NCBI GenBank assembly: GCA_036725345.1
Contig: DAIMEJ010000008.1
Span: 62,001 to 126,000 of the forward strand
DNA from: JAPLJU01 sp036725345
GTDB taxonomy: Bacteria > Desulfobacterota > Syntrophia > Syntrophales > UBA2192
DNA: 64,000 nucleotides
Reading direction: 5' to 3'
How positions within the stretch are numbered: position 1 is the stretch's first letter; every line of letters starts with the position of its first letter. The notes below the pieces were generated by a model. The model was not told the DNA's origin and ran no database searches. It worked only from the letters and a program-made list of their open reading frames with translations. The position numbers were made by a program, and so were the translations under genes. This document shows, piece after piece, positions 34,057-43,052 of the stretch.

Positions 34057-35265
34057 TTGGGTAACGAGATCCGTTTCACGCCGTCCGGGACGGTTCACCG
34101 TTGGAAGGTTCTGTGGGCGGCCTTCATCACCTATCTTCTCGACAGCTATGACCTGATCGTGCTGGCCATCGCCATGCCGGTTTTGCTCAAGGTCCTCGAT
34201 ATCTCGCTGCCCGAGGGGGGGCTGATCGGCTCCGCCACGATGGCGGGCGCCGTGGCGGGCGGGGTCGTCTTCGGGCTGATCGCCGAAAACTACGGGCGGC
34301 GGTTCTCACTGATCATCGCGCTCCTCTGGCTCGGCATCTCCATGGGTTTCATCTACTTCATCCACACCTGGGGGGCGTGGATCGTCCTTCGCTTCATCAC
34401 CGGGATCGCCGTCGGCGGCATCTGGGGTCCCTGTTCAGCCCTGATCGCGGAGCACTGGGCGCCTCAGTACCGCGGCCGGGCCGCCTCGCTCGTCCTCAGC
34501 AGTTTTGCCGTCGGCGCGGTTCTTGCCTCTTTCGTCGGGCGGCTCGTTCTCACCGTGGACTGGCGGTACCTCTTCCTGGCCGGAACGATTTCCATCCTCT
34601 TTGCCGCCATGGTGGCCTGGATCGTTCCGCCGGATTCTGTCCGGAAGGCCGGGGGAACAGAAGGGGCACAGAAGGTAGGCATCGGAGCGATCTTCGAAAA
34701 AGGGCTTGCCAGAACCACGTTTCTCGCGACACTCGTCAGTGTCGTCAACCTCGCCGGCTACTGGGGCGCGGCCTACTGGATCCCCACCTTCCTGACCCTC
34801 GAGCGGGGGCTCAGCCTCACGATGATGGCCAACTTCTCCCTCTTCATGTACATCGGCATGTTTTTCGGCTTCCAGTTTTTCGGGATCCTCTCCGACCGGA
34901 TCGGGCGGCGAAACGCCATGATCGTCGCCTTCCTGATGGTGGCGCTCTCGATTGCCGTCTACATCGTCGTCCCCGACCCGATCTTTCTATTCTGGTGGGG
35001 GATGGTCGTGGGGTTCGGGCTCCCCGGCGTGGGCGGCATTCTCGGGGCCTACTACGCGGAGCTTTTCCCGGAGCGCATCCGCGCCTACGCGGGCGGTTTC
35101 TGCTGGAACACCGGAAGGATCGGCGCCATCCTGGCACCCTACACGATCGGGTACCTGGGGAAGCACTACGGGCTGCAAACGGGGCTTGCCGTTACCTGTG
35201 TCGTTTACGTCCTGGGGGCGGGTTTGCTTCTGTTTCTGCCGGAAACCCTCAAGAGAAAGGCTTGA
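34057..35265 (+). CDS. MFS transporter, metabolite:H+ symporter/aromatic acid-like
   Basis: The 402-aa protein has about 12 transmembrane segments and the loop motifs LIAENYGRRFSLIIALL (after TM2), PQYRGRAASLVLSSFAVG and ILSDRIGRRNAMIVAFL. FDSYDLIVLAIAMPV-like TM1 (DSYDLIVLA) is typical of MHS/aromatic acid carriers. The TTG start at 34057 is preferred because GGAAGGAG lies 8 bp upstream; the frame is open back to GTG 34006. It would take up organic acids. The P-loop gene begins 3 bp after its stop. Confidence 0.85.
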   Translation: MGNEIRFTPSGTVHRWKVLWAAFITYLLDSYDLIVLAIAMPVLLKVLDISLPEGGLIGSATMAGAVAGGVVFGLIAENYGRRFSLIIALLWLGISMGFIYFIHTWGAWIVLRFITGIAVGGIWGPCSALIAEHWAPQYRGRAASLVLSSFAVGAVLASFVGRLVLTVDWRYLFLAGTISILFAAMVAWIVPPDSVRKAGGTEGAQKVGIGAIFEKGLARTTFLATLVSVVNLAGYWGAAYWIPTFLTLERGLSLTMMANFSLFMYIGMFFGFQFFGILSDRIGRRNAMIVAFLMVALSIAVYIVVPDPIFLFWWGMVVGFGLPGVGGILGAYYAELFPERIRAYAGGFCWNTGRIGAILAPYTIGYLGKHYGLQTGLAVTCVVYVLGAGLLLFLPETLKRKA

Positions 35266-35268
35266 GAA

Positions 35269-35850
35269 ATGGAGCGGGAGATAAACACGGCGGATTATCT
35301 CGGGAAGAGGACCCTGATCCTGGGCGATGTCAACACCGGGAAGACCACGCTGACGCAGCGAATCCTCGATGCCTTGTGCGGGCAGGGCCTGGGCCCGAGA
35401 ATCGTCGTCATCGACATGGCCCCGGAGGTTCCCGAAGCGATGATCCGGGAGAAGAGACTCACGGGGATCGGCGGAAGGCTCCAGACCCCCGCCGGGGGGG
35501 ATGCCGTCTATTTGAGGGACGATCTCGTCCCCCCGAGGCTCAGCACGAAAAGCGAGGCCGAGGCAGAGGAGAAGGCCATCCAGAACACCCGGAAGCTGGA
35601 GGTCCTTTTCCGGAGGTACCATGAACTGAAAAGCGATATCCTCGTCATGAACGACATCAGCCTCTACCTGCAGGCGGGCCGGGCGGTTCGACTCATCCAG
35701 TGGATGCAAACGGCAAAAACCGTTGTTGCAAACGGCTATTTCGGCGAGAAGCTCGGGAGCGGCATACTCTCCCGGCGTGAGAGGGCAGAGATGGAATCCC
35801 TCCTGCCCTTTTTTGATCGTGTCTTGAGGCTGCAGGGGAGTGGAATCTAA
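35269..35850 (+). CDS. P-loop nucleotide-binding protein of unknown role
   Basis: The 193-aa protein has a clear Walker A motif, LILGDVNTGKTTLTQRIL, near residue 20, a Walker B-like IVVIDMAP and a further hydrophobic ILVMNDISL. It could be a small GTPase or kinase-type ATPase like those in deltaproteobacteria and methanogens, but I cannot name a family. It starts 3 bp after the MFS gene, so the two are probably co-transcribed. It is convergent with the Nudix gene. Confidence 0.7.
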   Translation: MEREINTADYLGKRTLILGDVNTGKTTLTQRILDALCGQGLGPRIVVIDMAPEVPEAMIREKRLTGIGGRLQTPAGGDAVYLRDDLVPPRLSTKSEAEAEEKAIQNTRKLEVLFRRYHELKSDILVMNDISLYLQAGRAVRLIQWMQTAKTVVANGYFGEKLGSGILSRRERAEMESLLPFFDRVLRLQGSGI

Positions 35851-35862
35851 GCAGGCTGTTTT

Positions 35863-36330
35863 TTACCCCTCTTTGATTCCCGTGAGTCTTTCAACCTCAT
35901 CGATAAAGCCAGTCTGTCCCCGGGTGATCTTTTCCCTGGCTTTTTCGATGGGAAACCAGCCCGCGCGGTCCACTTCGGGAAACTCTTTCTCCATGCCCGA
36001 ACCGGGTGGCCACCCCAGAGGAAAGGTGTTGCTTCGGATTGCTGCCGGGTCAAAGTCCCCTTCGAAGGCCCAGGCGTGAATAAGCTTCCCGCTGGGCTGC
36101 CGGATCGGGGTGAGGGTCCTGTAAGGACCGATGGTTTGAAACCCCGTTTCCTCGGTGAATTCCCGCTTCGCCGCTTCCAGCGGTTCCTCCTCGGTGAATT
36201 CACCTTTCGGGATGGACCAGGCACCGTCGTCCTTCCTGGCCCAGTAAGGACCTCCCGGGTGGACAAGAAAAACCTCGACCAGGGAACCACGGCGTCGGTA
36301 GGCAAGCAGGCCTGCGCTCTTTCTGGACAT
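35863..36330 (-). CDS. Nudix hydrolase
   Basis: The 155-aa protein contains the Nudix box GEFTEEEPLEAAKREFTEETGF (GX5EX7REUXEEXGU; bracket residues G, E, REF and EE are all present), after SAGLLAYRRRG. It would hydrolyse a nucleoside diphosphate linked to another group. It starts 9 bp after selD on the same strand, so it is the last gene of the selenium operon; whether it works on a selenium-related nucleotide is unknown. Confidence 0.88.
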   Translation of the reverse strand: MSRKSAGLLAYRRRGSLVEVFLVHPGGPYWARKDDGAWSIPKGEFTEEEPLEAAKREFTEETGFQTIGPYRTLTPIRQPSGKLIHAWAFEGDFDPAAIRSNTFPLGWPPGSGMEKEFPEVDRAGWFPIEKAREKITRGQTGFIDEVERLTGIKEG

Positions 36331-36339
36331 GGACTTTTT

Positions 36340-37386
36340 TCACTCCACCCGGATCCTGCCCTTTGGTGCAGCCACCACCTCACCCACGATGGCGGCATCC
36401 TCGATACCGGCCTCCAGCATTTTTCGAACAAGGGTATCCGCATCCCCTGCGGGGAGGGCAACTAGCAGTCCTCCCGCGGTCTGGGGGTCGAAAAGGATTT
36501 CCAGCAGCCACTCCGGGCAGGAGGGTTCCACGTCGATCATAGGCATCCGGAAATTCTTGTTACGGTACAGCCCTCCGGGGACATACCCCGACTCGACAAG
36601 TTCCCGGACGCCCTTGAAGAAGGGAACCGCTGAGGCCCGTATCTTCATGCCCGCTTCGCTTCCGTCGATCATTTCACAGGCGTGTCCCAGAAGACCGAAA
36701 CCCGTGACATCGGTGCAGGCATGGATCTCGGGCATTCCGGTCATGAGTTCGGCGGCCCGCCGGTTGAGCGTCGTCATCGCCTTGACGGCTTTTTCGACGA
36801 GGCCCGGGTCGGCTTCCCCCCCCTTTATGGCGGTACTGACTATCCCCGTTCCAAGGGCTTTTGTCAGGATGAGCCTGTCTCCGGGGCGTCCGCCTCGATT
36901 GAACAGGACCCGGTCTGGTCGGATGACACCCGTCACGGAAAGGCCGTATTTCGGCTCGTCGTCCTCCACGCTGTGGCCCCCCACGAGCGTCACATCCGCC
37001 TCGTGTATCTTGTCGAGGCCTCCCTGGAGGATTTGTCTCAGAACTTCCATCGGGAGCTTCTTCGGCGGAAAGCAGATAATGTTCATGGCGGTGATGGGCT
37101 TTCCCCCCATGGCGTAGACATCCGAGAGTGCGTTTGCGGCGGCAATCTGGCCAAAGAGGTAGGGGTCGTCCACTATAGGCGTGAAAAAGTCAAGGGTCAG
37201 GATCAACGCAAGATCGTCGGAAATTTTATACACCCCTGCGTCCTCGAAACCTTCGAGCCCGGCGATGAGGTTGGGGTCGGGTCTCAAAGTCAAACCTTTG
37301 AGGGCTCGGTTCAGGTCCTCCGGACCGATCTTGCAGGCTCAGCCGGCGCCGTGAACCATCTCCGTCAGTCGGATTTTTTTTGTCAT
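36340..37386 (-). CDS. selD: Selenide, water dikinase, itself a selenoprotein
   Basis: The 348-aa enzyme makes selenophosphate, the selenium donor for Sec-tRNA and selenouridine. Read from ATG 37386 (GGGAGAAGATGAA upstream), it begins MTKKIRLTEMVHGAG, then an in-frame UGA at 37339-37341, then ACKIGPEDL. In Cys-type SelD this site is GCGCKI-like (E. coli Cys17, Lys20), so UGA is selenocysteine at residue 16 with the catalytic Lys at 19. The rest shows LALILTLDFFTPIVDDPYLFG and VGGHSVEDDEPKYGLSVTG. Standard ORF calling truncates it to the 317 residues after the UGA. A hairpin sits 3' of the UGA. Confidence 0.95.
37314..37326 (-). promoter_or_regulatory. Candidate SECIS hairpin in selD
   Basis: On the minus strand GGTCC-GGA-GGACC forms a 5-bp stem, and flanking TCGGT/ACCGA can extend it. 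It begins 13 nt after the UGA, so the loop is about 18-20 nt downstream, the spacing of the E. coli fdhF element. Confidence 0.7.
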
Positions 37387-37492
37387 TTCATCTTCTCCCC
37401 GGGATTTTTTCAAATCTCCCTAAGGTCTTACTTCTCACATTTTCGCTGATGATTCAAGGGACCTCAGGGCGGCAGGGCCTTGAATCGCCGGG

Positions 37493-38377
37493 TCATCCCC
37501 TCGTGTATTCCGATAACCAGGACGCGTAATGATCCCTGAATACGTCGGGCAGGACGCGGATGATCTCGCTGATCCGGGTGGCGGGGGTGGCCTTTGCGTA
37601 AAGACCCGCCGTCCGGTTGGCTTTTGCCGTGACGACGGCGGCGATCCGGGGATCGAGACCCGAGGCGATCAGAGCACCCATCATGCCACTGATCGTGTCG
37701 CCGGTCCCCCCGATGGCCTCGAGCGCCGGCACATCGGGCTCTGCGACGGTTGCCAGGATTTTCCCGGCTTCGACCACGAAATCCGTTGACCCCTTGACGA
37801 GAAGCATCTTCGCCGCGCTTTTATTCCGGTAGGCGGCCTTGACCAGCTCGGGAACTTTTGTCACGTCGGACTCGAAAAGGTGCCGGCTCACATAAGCCGG
37901 GTGGGTCGCCTCCGGGTCGGCGAGAAAGGCGATTTCCGAGGGGTCCGGCGTGAAGACATCGAAGCCGGGCGCGAGTCCCGCGGCCTTGGCCGCGTACATG
38001 GCAGCCGCATCGGCGATCAGGACGGGTTTATTCGGCAGTCTCGACGCCGCCTCATAAACCCTTCTCATGAGTCCCATGACAGGGAGCATGTAGTGGAGGA
38101 CGAGAACCCGGGGCTGAAGAGACGATAGGTTTTCAGAGAGGTATTCGTAGATCTTTCTGCTTCCCCTGCCGGAGCCGCTGTCCCCCACGAGGAGCGCGTG
38201 AGGGGCTTCGATGCCGAGGAAACCGGCTGTCGCGCAGGCGGCGCTCACAAGAGCGGCCGTGCCCTGCGTGCAGGGGATGAACTTTTCCTCCATGACCAAG
38301 GAATTGCCGTCGAAGCTTACGGCTCCGAAGATCAGGGGGATGTCTTCGCGGGGGACGGTCCCGCAGATGAGAAACAT
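37493..38377 (-). CDS. YjeF C-terminal/ribokinase-fold sugar-kinase-like protein in the selenium operon
   Basis: The 294-aa protein resembles the ADP/ATP-dependent NAD(P)HX dehydratase/carbohydrate kinase domain: VLHYMLPVMGL, FDVFTPDPSEIAFLAD, LVKGSTDFVVEAG and the anion-hole signature EAIGGTGDTISGMMGALIASG near residue 240. The epimerase half of full YjeF is missing. ATG 38377 is 4 bp after the DUF3343 stop; a longer start at 38422 would overlap that gene. The place between DUF3343 and selD suggests a role tied to selenium use rather than housekeeping NADHX repair (inference). Confidence 0.75.
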   Translation of the reverse strand: MFLICGTVPREDIPLIFGAVSFDGNSLVMEEKFIPCTQGTAALVSAACATAGFLGIEAPHALLVGDSGSGRGSRKIYEYLSENLSSLQPRVLVLHYMLPVMGLMRRVYEAASRLPNKPVLIADAAAMYAAKAAGLAPGFDVFTPDPSEIAFLADPEATHPAYVSRHLFESDVTKVPELVKAAYRNKSAAKMLLVKGSTDFVVEAGKILATVAEPDVPALEAIGGTGDTISGMMGALIASGLDPRIAAVVTAKANRTAGLYAKATPATRISEIIRVLPDVFRDHYASWLSEYTRG

Positions 38378-38381
38378 GTTA

Positions 38382-38915
38382 TCACTTATGACCGTTCGAC
38401 CAGATGTCGAGGGATTCGACAAAGGCCCGGTCGAGCATCAGGGAACAGAGCGTGTGGCCCTTTTCCCGGGGTCTTTGCGCCTCACTCAGTTTCCTGCCGA
38501 GAAGTTCCGCGTGGAGGTAGGGAACGTCAGGGCACCCTCCGCCGGACACATTGAGGACGACGCCCGATTCCCTGTCGAAGGTAAGCTTCATGTTGCCGGC
38601 CTTGACCATGACGGCGCTGTCAAAGTCGGTGACCTTCACGACTTCGAGGAGCTCACCGTTTCCTTTAATCGGCAGTATGTCGATATAGTCGGCCTTTTTG
38701 TCCTTGAGGATGCGCTCGACCCCCACTTTTTCGATCAGGTTGATTTCCAGCGCGAGGTCACAGCCCCGCCTGAGAATCGGCGGAGGTGCGACAAGTTTCG
38801 CGTCAATGCCGGCTTCCTTGAGAAGCCTCTCCCCTTTTATGGCCTCCTCGACGGCGTTGAAAAGAATGAGGCCTCCGCCTTCGAAGGTTTCTTTTTTCCT
38901 GAAACCGAATACCAT
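38382..38915 (-). CDS. DUF3343-containing putative selenium/sulfur carrier protein
   Basis: The 177-aa protein starts MVFGFRKKETFEGGGLILFN, then AVEEAIKGERLLKEAGI and PPPILRRGCDLALEI, which match DUF3343, a short domain often found beside selD and yedF. The C-terminal half has a SGGGCPDVPYL segment with a cysteine. The start at 38915 follows GGAGAACAGG; the open frame continues upstream without support. The likely role is handling of reactive selenium. It is followed by the kinase-like gene. Confidence 0.8.
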   Translation of the reverse strand: MVFGFRKKETFEGGGLILFNAVEEAIKGERLLKEAGIDAKLVAPPPILRRGCDLALEINLIEKVGVERILKDKKADYIDILPIKGNGELLEVVKVTDFDSAVMVKAGNMKLTFDRESGVVLNVSGGGCPDVPYLHAELLGRKLSEAQRPREKGHTLCSLMLDRAFVESLDIWSNGHK

Positions 38916-39045
38916 TCCTGTTCTCCAGCGCCCGTCATATACAGGATGGCGCGCCGGGATGCAAGGCTCAATATCCCGGATCGTCATGAGGGAAAAACCG
39001 CGCCCGGAGCGGGATCCAGCGGGCGGTGTTATAAAGGCAACGACA

Positions 39046-39261
39046 CTACTTTTTGTCAATCCTGAGCAGGAAAGTATCGGCCCGCTCTTCAATGCTGACG
39101 GAACATCCCGAATGGGTCGCCATGCGGCTTACATTTTCCTTTGACGTTTCCGAATCCACCATCACTTCGATCGGGAAATCACCTTTCGAGATGGCCTTCT
39201 TCGCAAGAATGACGGGCTGCGGACAGGACAGCCCCCGCGCGTCGATGGTTTCCGATGCCAT
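39046..39261 (-). CDS. TusA/SirA-family sulfur- or selenium-carrier protein
   Basis: The 71-aa protein MASETIDARGLSCPQPVILA has the CPxP motif of TusA/SirA persulfide carriers, and the remaining VDSETSKENVSRMATHSGC is typical of the family. In this operon, next to YedE, it more likely carries selenium or sulfur delivered by the transporter than acts in tRNA thiolation. It starts 12 bp after the yedE stop on the same strand. Confidence 0.92.
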   Translation of the reverse strand: MASETIDARGLSCPQPVILAKKAISKGDFPIEVMVDSETSKENVSRMATHSGCSVSIEERADTFLLRIDKK

Positions 39262-39273
39262 GAAGTACCTCCT

Positions 39274-40386
39274 CTACCTGCTCTTTTCTCTCATGAAAAG
39301 ACCTATGGCGATGACCAGAACCAGGCCTGCAATGACCGCCCACTGACCCCAAACGGACGGGCCGCCGACGGTGAGCACCTGGGTCGCCTTGTCAAATTTG
39401 TCGGGTGCGCCGGCCAGGTTGAAATTGTGGGCGAAAGCCGCGCCGATAAGCATTCCGAACACGAAAACCGAAGCGTCGCCGTCACCTTCGCCGGACATGA
39501 AGAACTGCCGGCCCGGGCAGCCGCCGGCCAGGGCAAAGCAGAGACCCGACAGACTCATACCGAGGAAATTCCACAGGTGGTCGGAGTGGGCGATCGGCTG
39601 GGGGGCGAAGCCGACGTTGAATTTGCCGATGAGAAGATTGACTGCGAAGGCGGCAACGATAAAACCGAGCACGCCGCTCAGAAGGTGTGTTTCCTTCATG
39701 AGGATGAGGTCACGAAGGGCGCCCATCGTGCAGAATCGCGTCCTCTGCGCGAGGACACCGACCAGGAGGCCCGCGCCGAGGGAGACGAACAGGGGTGCGT
39801 GCATAGACCCGGGGCCAGCGCTGCTGAAAAAGATGGGTCCTTCCGGCGTGAACTTGACCTCGAAGACAAGGAGGACAAAGAGTATCAACATGAAAACGGG
39901 CATAACCCACCCTGCCGCGGGACGACTGGGGGTCGACCGACCCAGGTTGTAACCGTTTTTAAGGAACCAGACGCCGAGGGCGATCCCCACGGCAAGTCCT
40001 GCAATACCCGTGACGGCATTGAGGTCCCCCCCGGCCAGGCGCGAAAAGGCCCTCCAGGGACAGCCGAGGAAAACCAGTGCCCCCACCATGGCAAAGAACC
40101 CCAGCACAAACCGAAGCACCGGTGCCGAGCCCCCTCGCGGCCTGAATTCCCCGAAGGCCAGCGCCGAGACGAGGGAGCCGAAAACGAAACCGATCAATTC
40201 GGGCCGCAGGTACTGAACGGCGCCCGCCCGGTGAAGCCCCAGCGCCCCCGCTGTGTCACGGGTGAAGCAGGCGACGCAGACGCCCATGTTCGGCGGGTTT
40301 CCTAAATATACGAGGTAGGCCGCGATCGCTCCGATGACGCCACCCGCCGTGACGATGCCGGCCCGGGACGCAAAAAATTTTTTCAT
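39274..40386 (-). CDS. yedE: YedE-family putative selenium transporter
   Basis: The 370-aa inner-membrane protein of the YeeE/YedE family has about 9-10 hydrophobic segments and conserved small/Cys motifs: GVCVACFTRDTAGALGLHRA, FLGCPWRAFSRLAGGDLNAV, QRTRFCTMGALRDLILM and LAGGCPGRQFFMSGEGD. These Cys-Pro and Cys motifs relay chalcogen species in relatives. With SelD, YedF and DUF3343 genes around, comparative genomics assigns this subgroup to selenium uptake. It is the first gene of the minus-strand operon, with its own promoter facing the divergent LysR gene. Confidence 0.92.
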   Translation of the reverse strand: MKKFFASRAGIVTAGGVIGAIAAYLVYLGNPPNMGVCVACFTRDTAGALGLHRAGAVQYLRPELIGFVFGSLVSALAFGEFRPRGGSAPVLRFVLGFFAMVGALVFLGCPWRAFSRLAGGDLNAVTGIAGLAVGIALGVWFLKNGYNLGRSTPSRPAAGWVMPVFMLILFVLLVFEVKFTPEGPIFFSSAGPGSMHAPLFVSLGAGLLVGVLAQRTRFCTMGALRDLILMKETHLLSGVLGFIVAAFAVNLLIGKFNVGFAPQPIAHSDHLWNFLGMSLSGLCFALAGGCPGRQFFMSGEGDGDASVFVFGMLIGAAFAHNFNLAGAPDKFDKATQVLTVGGPSVWGQWAVIAGLVLVIAIGLFMREKSR

Positions 40387-40447
40387 ATGGGTTCCCCTCC
40401 TGAATCAACAAACATATTTCCCGCTCAACGGGTTTCCAAGGGGCTCT

Positions 40448-40475
40448 TATATATGAAAGAAAAAGCATAAGTCAA
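40448..40475 (-). promoter_or_regulatory. Sigma-70-like promoter of the yedE-selD operon
   Basis: Minus strand: TTGACT (40475-40470), a 16-base spacer and TATATA (40453-40448). It lies in the AT-rich divergent region before the LysR gene, where the LysR regulator probably binds. Confidence 0.6.
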
Positions 40476-40535
40476 ATTCATTAAAGTTATAAATATTCTT
40501 TGATCATGAAGAAATAACATGTTACCCTTTCCCCT

Positions 40536-41459
40536 ATGAAAAACGAGGAGTTCAAGGGAATCACACTGCAGCAGATGGAGGCGCTCATCTCTATCGTTGA
40601 AGAGCGCACCTTCAGCGGTGCTGCCCGGAAAATGTCCCTGACGCAGCCTTCACTCACGAAGCACATCAAAAACGTGGAGGAACTCCTGGGCGCGAAACTC
40701 CTCAACCGGCGGAGCCGCGGCATCACCCTCACGCCTGAAGGGAAGGTTCTCTATGACTACGCGAAGCGGATCCTGAAGCTGCGGGAAGAGGCGAAGGAGA
40801 AGATCCAGAGAATCCGGGAGAACGAGTCGGGCAATATTTTCATCTGCGCGAGCACCATCCCCGCAACCTACCTCATGCCACGCGTTCTCAGGGATTTCAG
40901 GGAGGCCCATCCGGACATCCGTTTCTATATGCAGAACGCCGACAGCAACGAAGTCATCGAGATGATCTCGGGCAACCGGGGGGAAATCGGCTTCGTCGGG
41001 AAGGATCCCCGGAGTTCGAAACTCCATGTCGAGGTCCTCTGGGGGGACCGGCTCGTTCTTGCCGTCCCCGCGGGACATGCCTTCGCCAGAAAGTCGACGG
41101 TCACGCTGGCCGAACTTTGCAGGGAACCCTTCATCATCCGGGAGAAGGGGTCGGCCACGCGGGAGATCTTCGAGAACTGCCTCAGGGATCAGAAAAAGCT
41201 GACGCTCTCATCCTTTAACGTCATCGCGGAGGTGGGAAGCTCCGAGGCCGTCAAAGAAGCGGTGCTGGCGGGCTTAGGGGTGTCTGTCCTTTCCATACAC
41301 GCGATTGCCCGGGAGATCGATCGCGGTGTGATCGCCGAGGTGTCGCTGCGAGGCTGCAGGATTGAACGACATTTTTATCTGATTCATCGGCGGCAGTTCA
41401 CTTTCATGCATCACCACAAATTGTTTCTCGATTTCGTCAAGAACTATCGGCTTGCTTAA
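40536..41459 (+). CDS. LysR-family regulator of the selenium gene cluster
   Basis: The 307-aa protein has an N-terminal winged helix-turn-helix (LQQMEALISIVEERTFSGAA, QPSLTKHIKNVEELLGAKLL) and a LysR substrate-binding domain (IFICASTIPATYLMPRVLRD, IREKGSATREIFENCL). This matches the selenium-metabolism-associated LysR subgroup, usually divergent from yedE. The ATG at 40536 has only a weak ribosome site. It probably binds the 150-bp intergenic region to control the operon; the effector is unknown. Confidence 0.9.
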   Translation: MKNEEFKGITLQQMEALISIVEERTFSGAARKMSLTQPSLTKHIKNVEELLGAKLLNRRSRGITLTPEGKVLYDYAKRILKLREEAKEKIQRIRENESGNIFICASTIPATYLMPRVLRDFREAHPDIRFYMQNADSNEVIEMISGNRGEIGFVGKDPRSSKLHVEVLWGDRLVLAVPAGHAFARKSTVTLAELCREPFIIREKGSATREIFENCLRDQKKLTLSSFNVIAEVGSSEAVKEAVLAGLGVSVLSIHAIAREIDRGVIAEVSLRGCRIERHFYLIHRRQFTFMHHHKLFLDFVKNYRLA

Positions 41460-41590
41460 TTTCCGGGTGTGCTTGCGGATGGATCATCGAGTTCGGCCGT
41501 GCCCGGTGAGGACGAACGATTGCGCGCAATGTCATGAGGCCTGTGGTATATTAAAAAACATCATTTTATGGATGAAGGGAGGTCGAGCCC

Positions 41591-41923
41591 GTGGGAGATT
41601 ACTACAACAGCGATGATCTCGGCAGATTCGGAGATGTCGGGAAAGTCAAACCCGAACTTTTCCGAAAGTTTATGGAATGGTACCAGGCGAGCCTTGAGGC
41701 GGGGGCACTCACGAAGCGCGAAAAGGCCCTGATCGGGCTTGGTGTGGCCCACGTGATCCAATGCCCATACTGCATTGACGCCTTCTCGCGCGAGTGCGTT
41801 TCCGAGGGAATGGATATGGAGCACATCACGGAAGCGATTCACACGGCCTCAGCCGTCCGCGGCGGGGCGGCCCTCATCCATGGCCTGCAGGCGGGACATG
41901 TGGTGGGGAAGATCCTGCTGTGA
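41591..41923 (+). CDS. Arsenosugar biosynthesis-associated peroxidase-like protein (carboxymuconolactone decarboxylase fold)
   Basis: The 110-aa AhpD/CMD-like protein has the redox pair CPYCIDAFSRECVSEGM and LTKREKALIGLGVAHVIQ. Its opening GDYYNSDDLGRFGDVGKVKPE matches the small family that accompanies ArsS. GTG 41591 follows AGGGAGG. It precedes arsS by 55 bp. Role in the pathway unproven; a peroxidase or thiol-reducing partner is likely. Confidence 0.88.
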   Translation: MGDYYNSDDLGRFGDVGKVKPELFRKFMEWYQASLEAGALTKREKALIGLGVAHVIQCPYCIDAFSRECVSEGMDMEHITEAIHTASAVRGGAALIHGLQAGHVVGKILL

Positions 41924-41978
41924 TCGGTGGCTCGCTTTCGGAGGATCGAGCGGACAAAGGACAGAGCGGCCGGATAAA

Positions 41979-42932
41979 ATGAATTCCTTCGACGAAAAAA
42001 TCCGGGAGATCAGCGGAGACGTCCTTCGTGCGAAAGAAGTCGCCATCCTGCAGGTCAACATCGGCTATGCCTGCAATATGAGCTGCAAGCACTGCCACCT
42101 GTCGGCGGGGCCGGACCGGCACGAACTCATGAGTCGTGAGATCATGGAGGATGTGTTGCGGGCGGTGAGGCAGCAAGGGATCAAGACGGTCGACATTACG
42201 GGCGGGGCGCCCGAACTGAACCCCCATATGATGTATTTGGCTGCGGGGGCCCGTGCATCCGGGGCTCACGTTGTCATCCGGACAAACCTGACGGTGCTCC
42301 TCGAACCCGGCATGGAGGATCTCCCTGAGTTCTATCGCGAGCAAGGGTTCGAGGTGGTGGCTTCCCTGCCGCACTTTCTCGGTGCAAGCGTCGATCGGGT
42401 CCGTGGAGAGGGTACCTTCGAGAAAAGCCTCCGGGTCCTCCGGCGATTCAACGGTCTGGGTTACGGAAAGGAAGGAACGGGGCTGATCCTCAATCTCGTC
42501 TACAACCCGCCGGGTGCATTGATTTCAGGCTCGCAGGCGGAGCTCGAAAAGAGGTACCGGGAGGAGCTCGCCGTTCGCGGGGTCAGCTTCAACAGGCTTT
42601 TCACCTTTACCAATATGGCGCTGGGACGCTTCCGGGAATTCCTCGTCCGGTCCCGCGGCCTTGAGGACTACATGGCCGCAATCCGGAAGGCCTTCAACCC
42701 GGCCACACTGGATGGGCTCATGTGCCGGCACCTGTTGAGCGTCCGCTGGGACGGCACGCTCTTCGATTGCGATTTCAACCAGGTCCCGGGGCTGCCCGTC
42801 GGGGCATCCTGCCCCCGCCATATCTCCTCTTTCCGTAGCGATGAATTTGCCGGCCGACGCATCGTCACGGGCGATCATTGTTTCGTCTGCACGGCCGGCG
42901 CCGGCACGAGCTGACTGGGCGCGATCGTCTGA
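41979..42932 (+). CDS. arsS: Arsenosugar biosynthesis radical SAM selenoprotein ArsS
   Basis: The 317-aa radical SAM protein has the 4Fe-4S motif CNMSCKHC (about residue 27) and, at the end, the DUF3641-type region: DCDFNQVPGLP, GDHCFVCTAGAGTS. Conventional calling stops at UGA 42912-42914. In Cys homologues the protein ends ...AGSSCGG..., so UGA fits selenocysteine, and the frame goes on U-L-G-A-I-V to a second stop at 42930-42932. A hairpin follows the UGA at SECIS spacing. ArsS joins a methylated arsenic species to a sugar-type radical product; no arsM is visible in the window. ATG 41979 is chosen over upstream starts. Confidence 0.85.
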
Positions 42933-42947
42933 CGGGCCGGGTGCCCG
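42933..42947 (+). promoter_or_regulatory. Candidate SECIS hairpin at the 3' end of arsS
   Basis: CGGGC-CGGGT-GCCCG forms a 5-bp stem beginning 19 nt after the UGA. The loop starts about 24 nt downstream, similar to the rhodanese gene. It lies just past the final stop codon. Confidence 0.55.
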
Positions 42948-43052
42948 CCCTCCTTAGCTTACGAGGCCTTCACCCGGGGGCTTTTTCCTTTGATTTCTCG
43001 TGACATTTCGTATAAACCGTCAGAGTCCGGAACCGGGCGGCGGGATGCGTGC

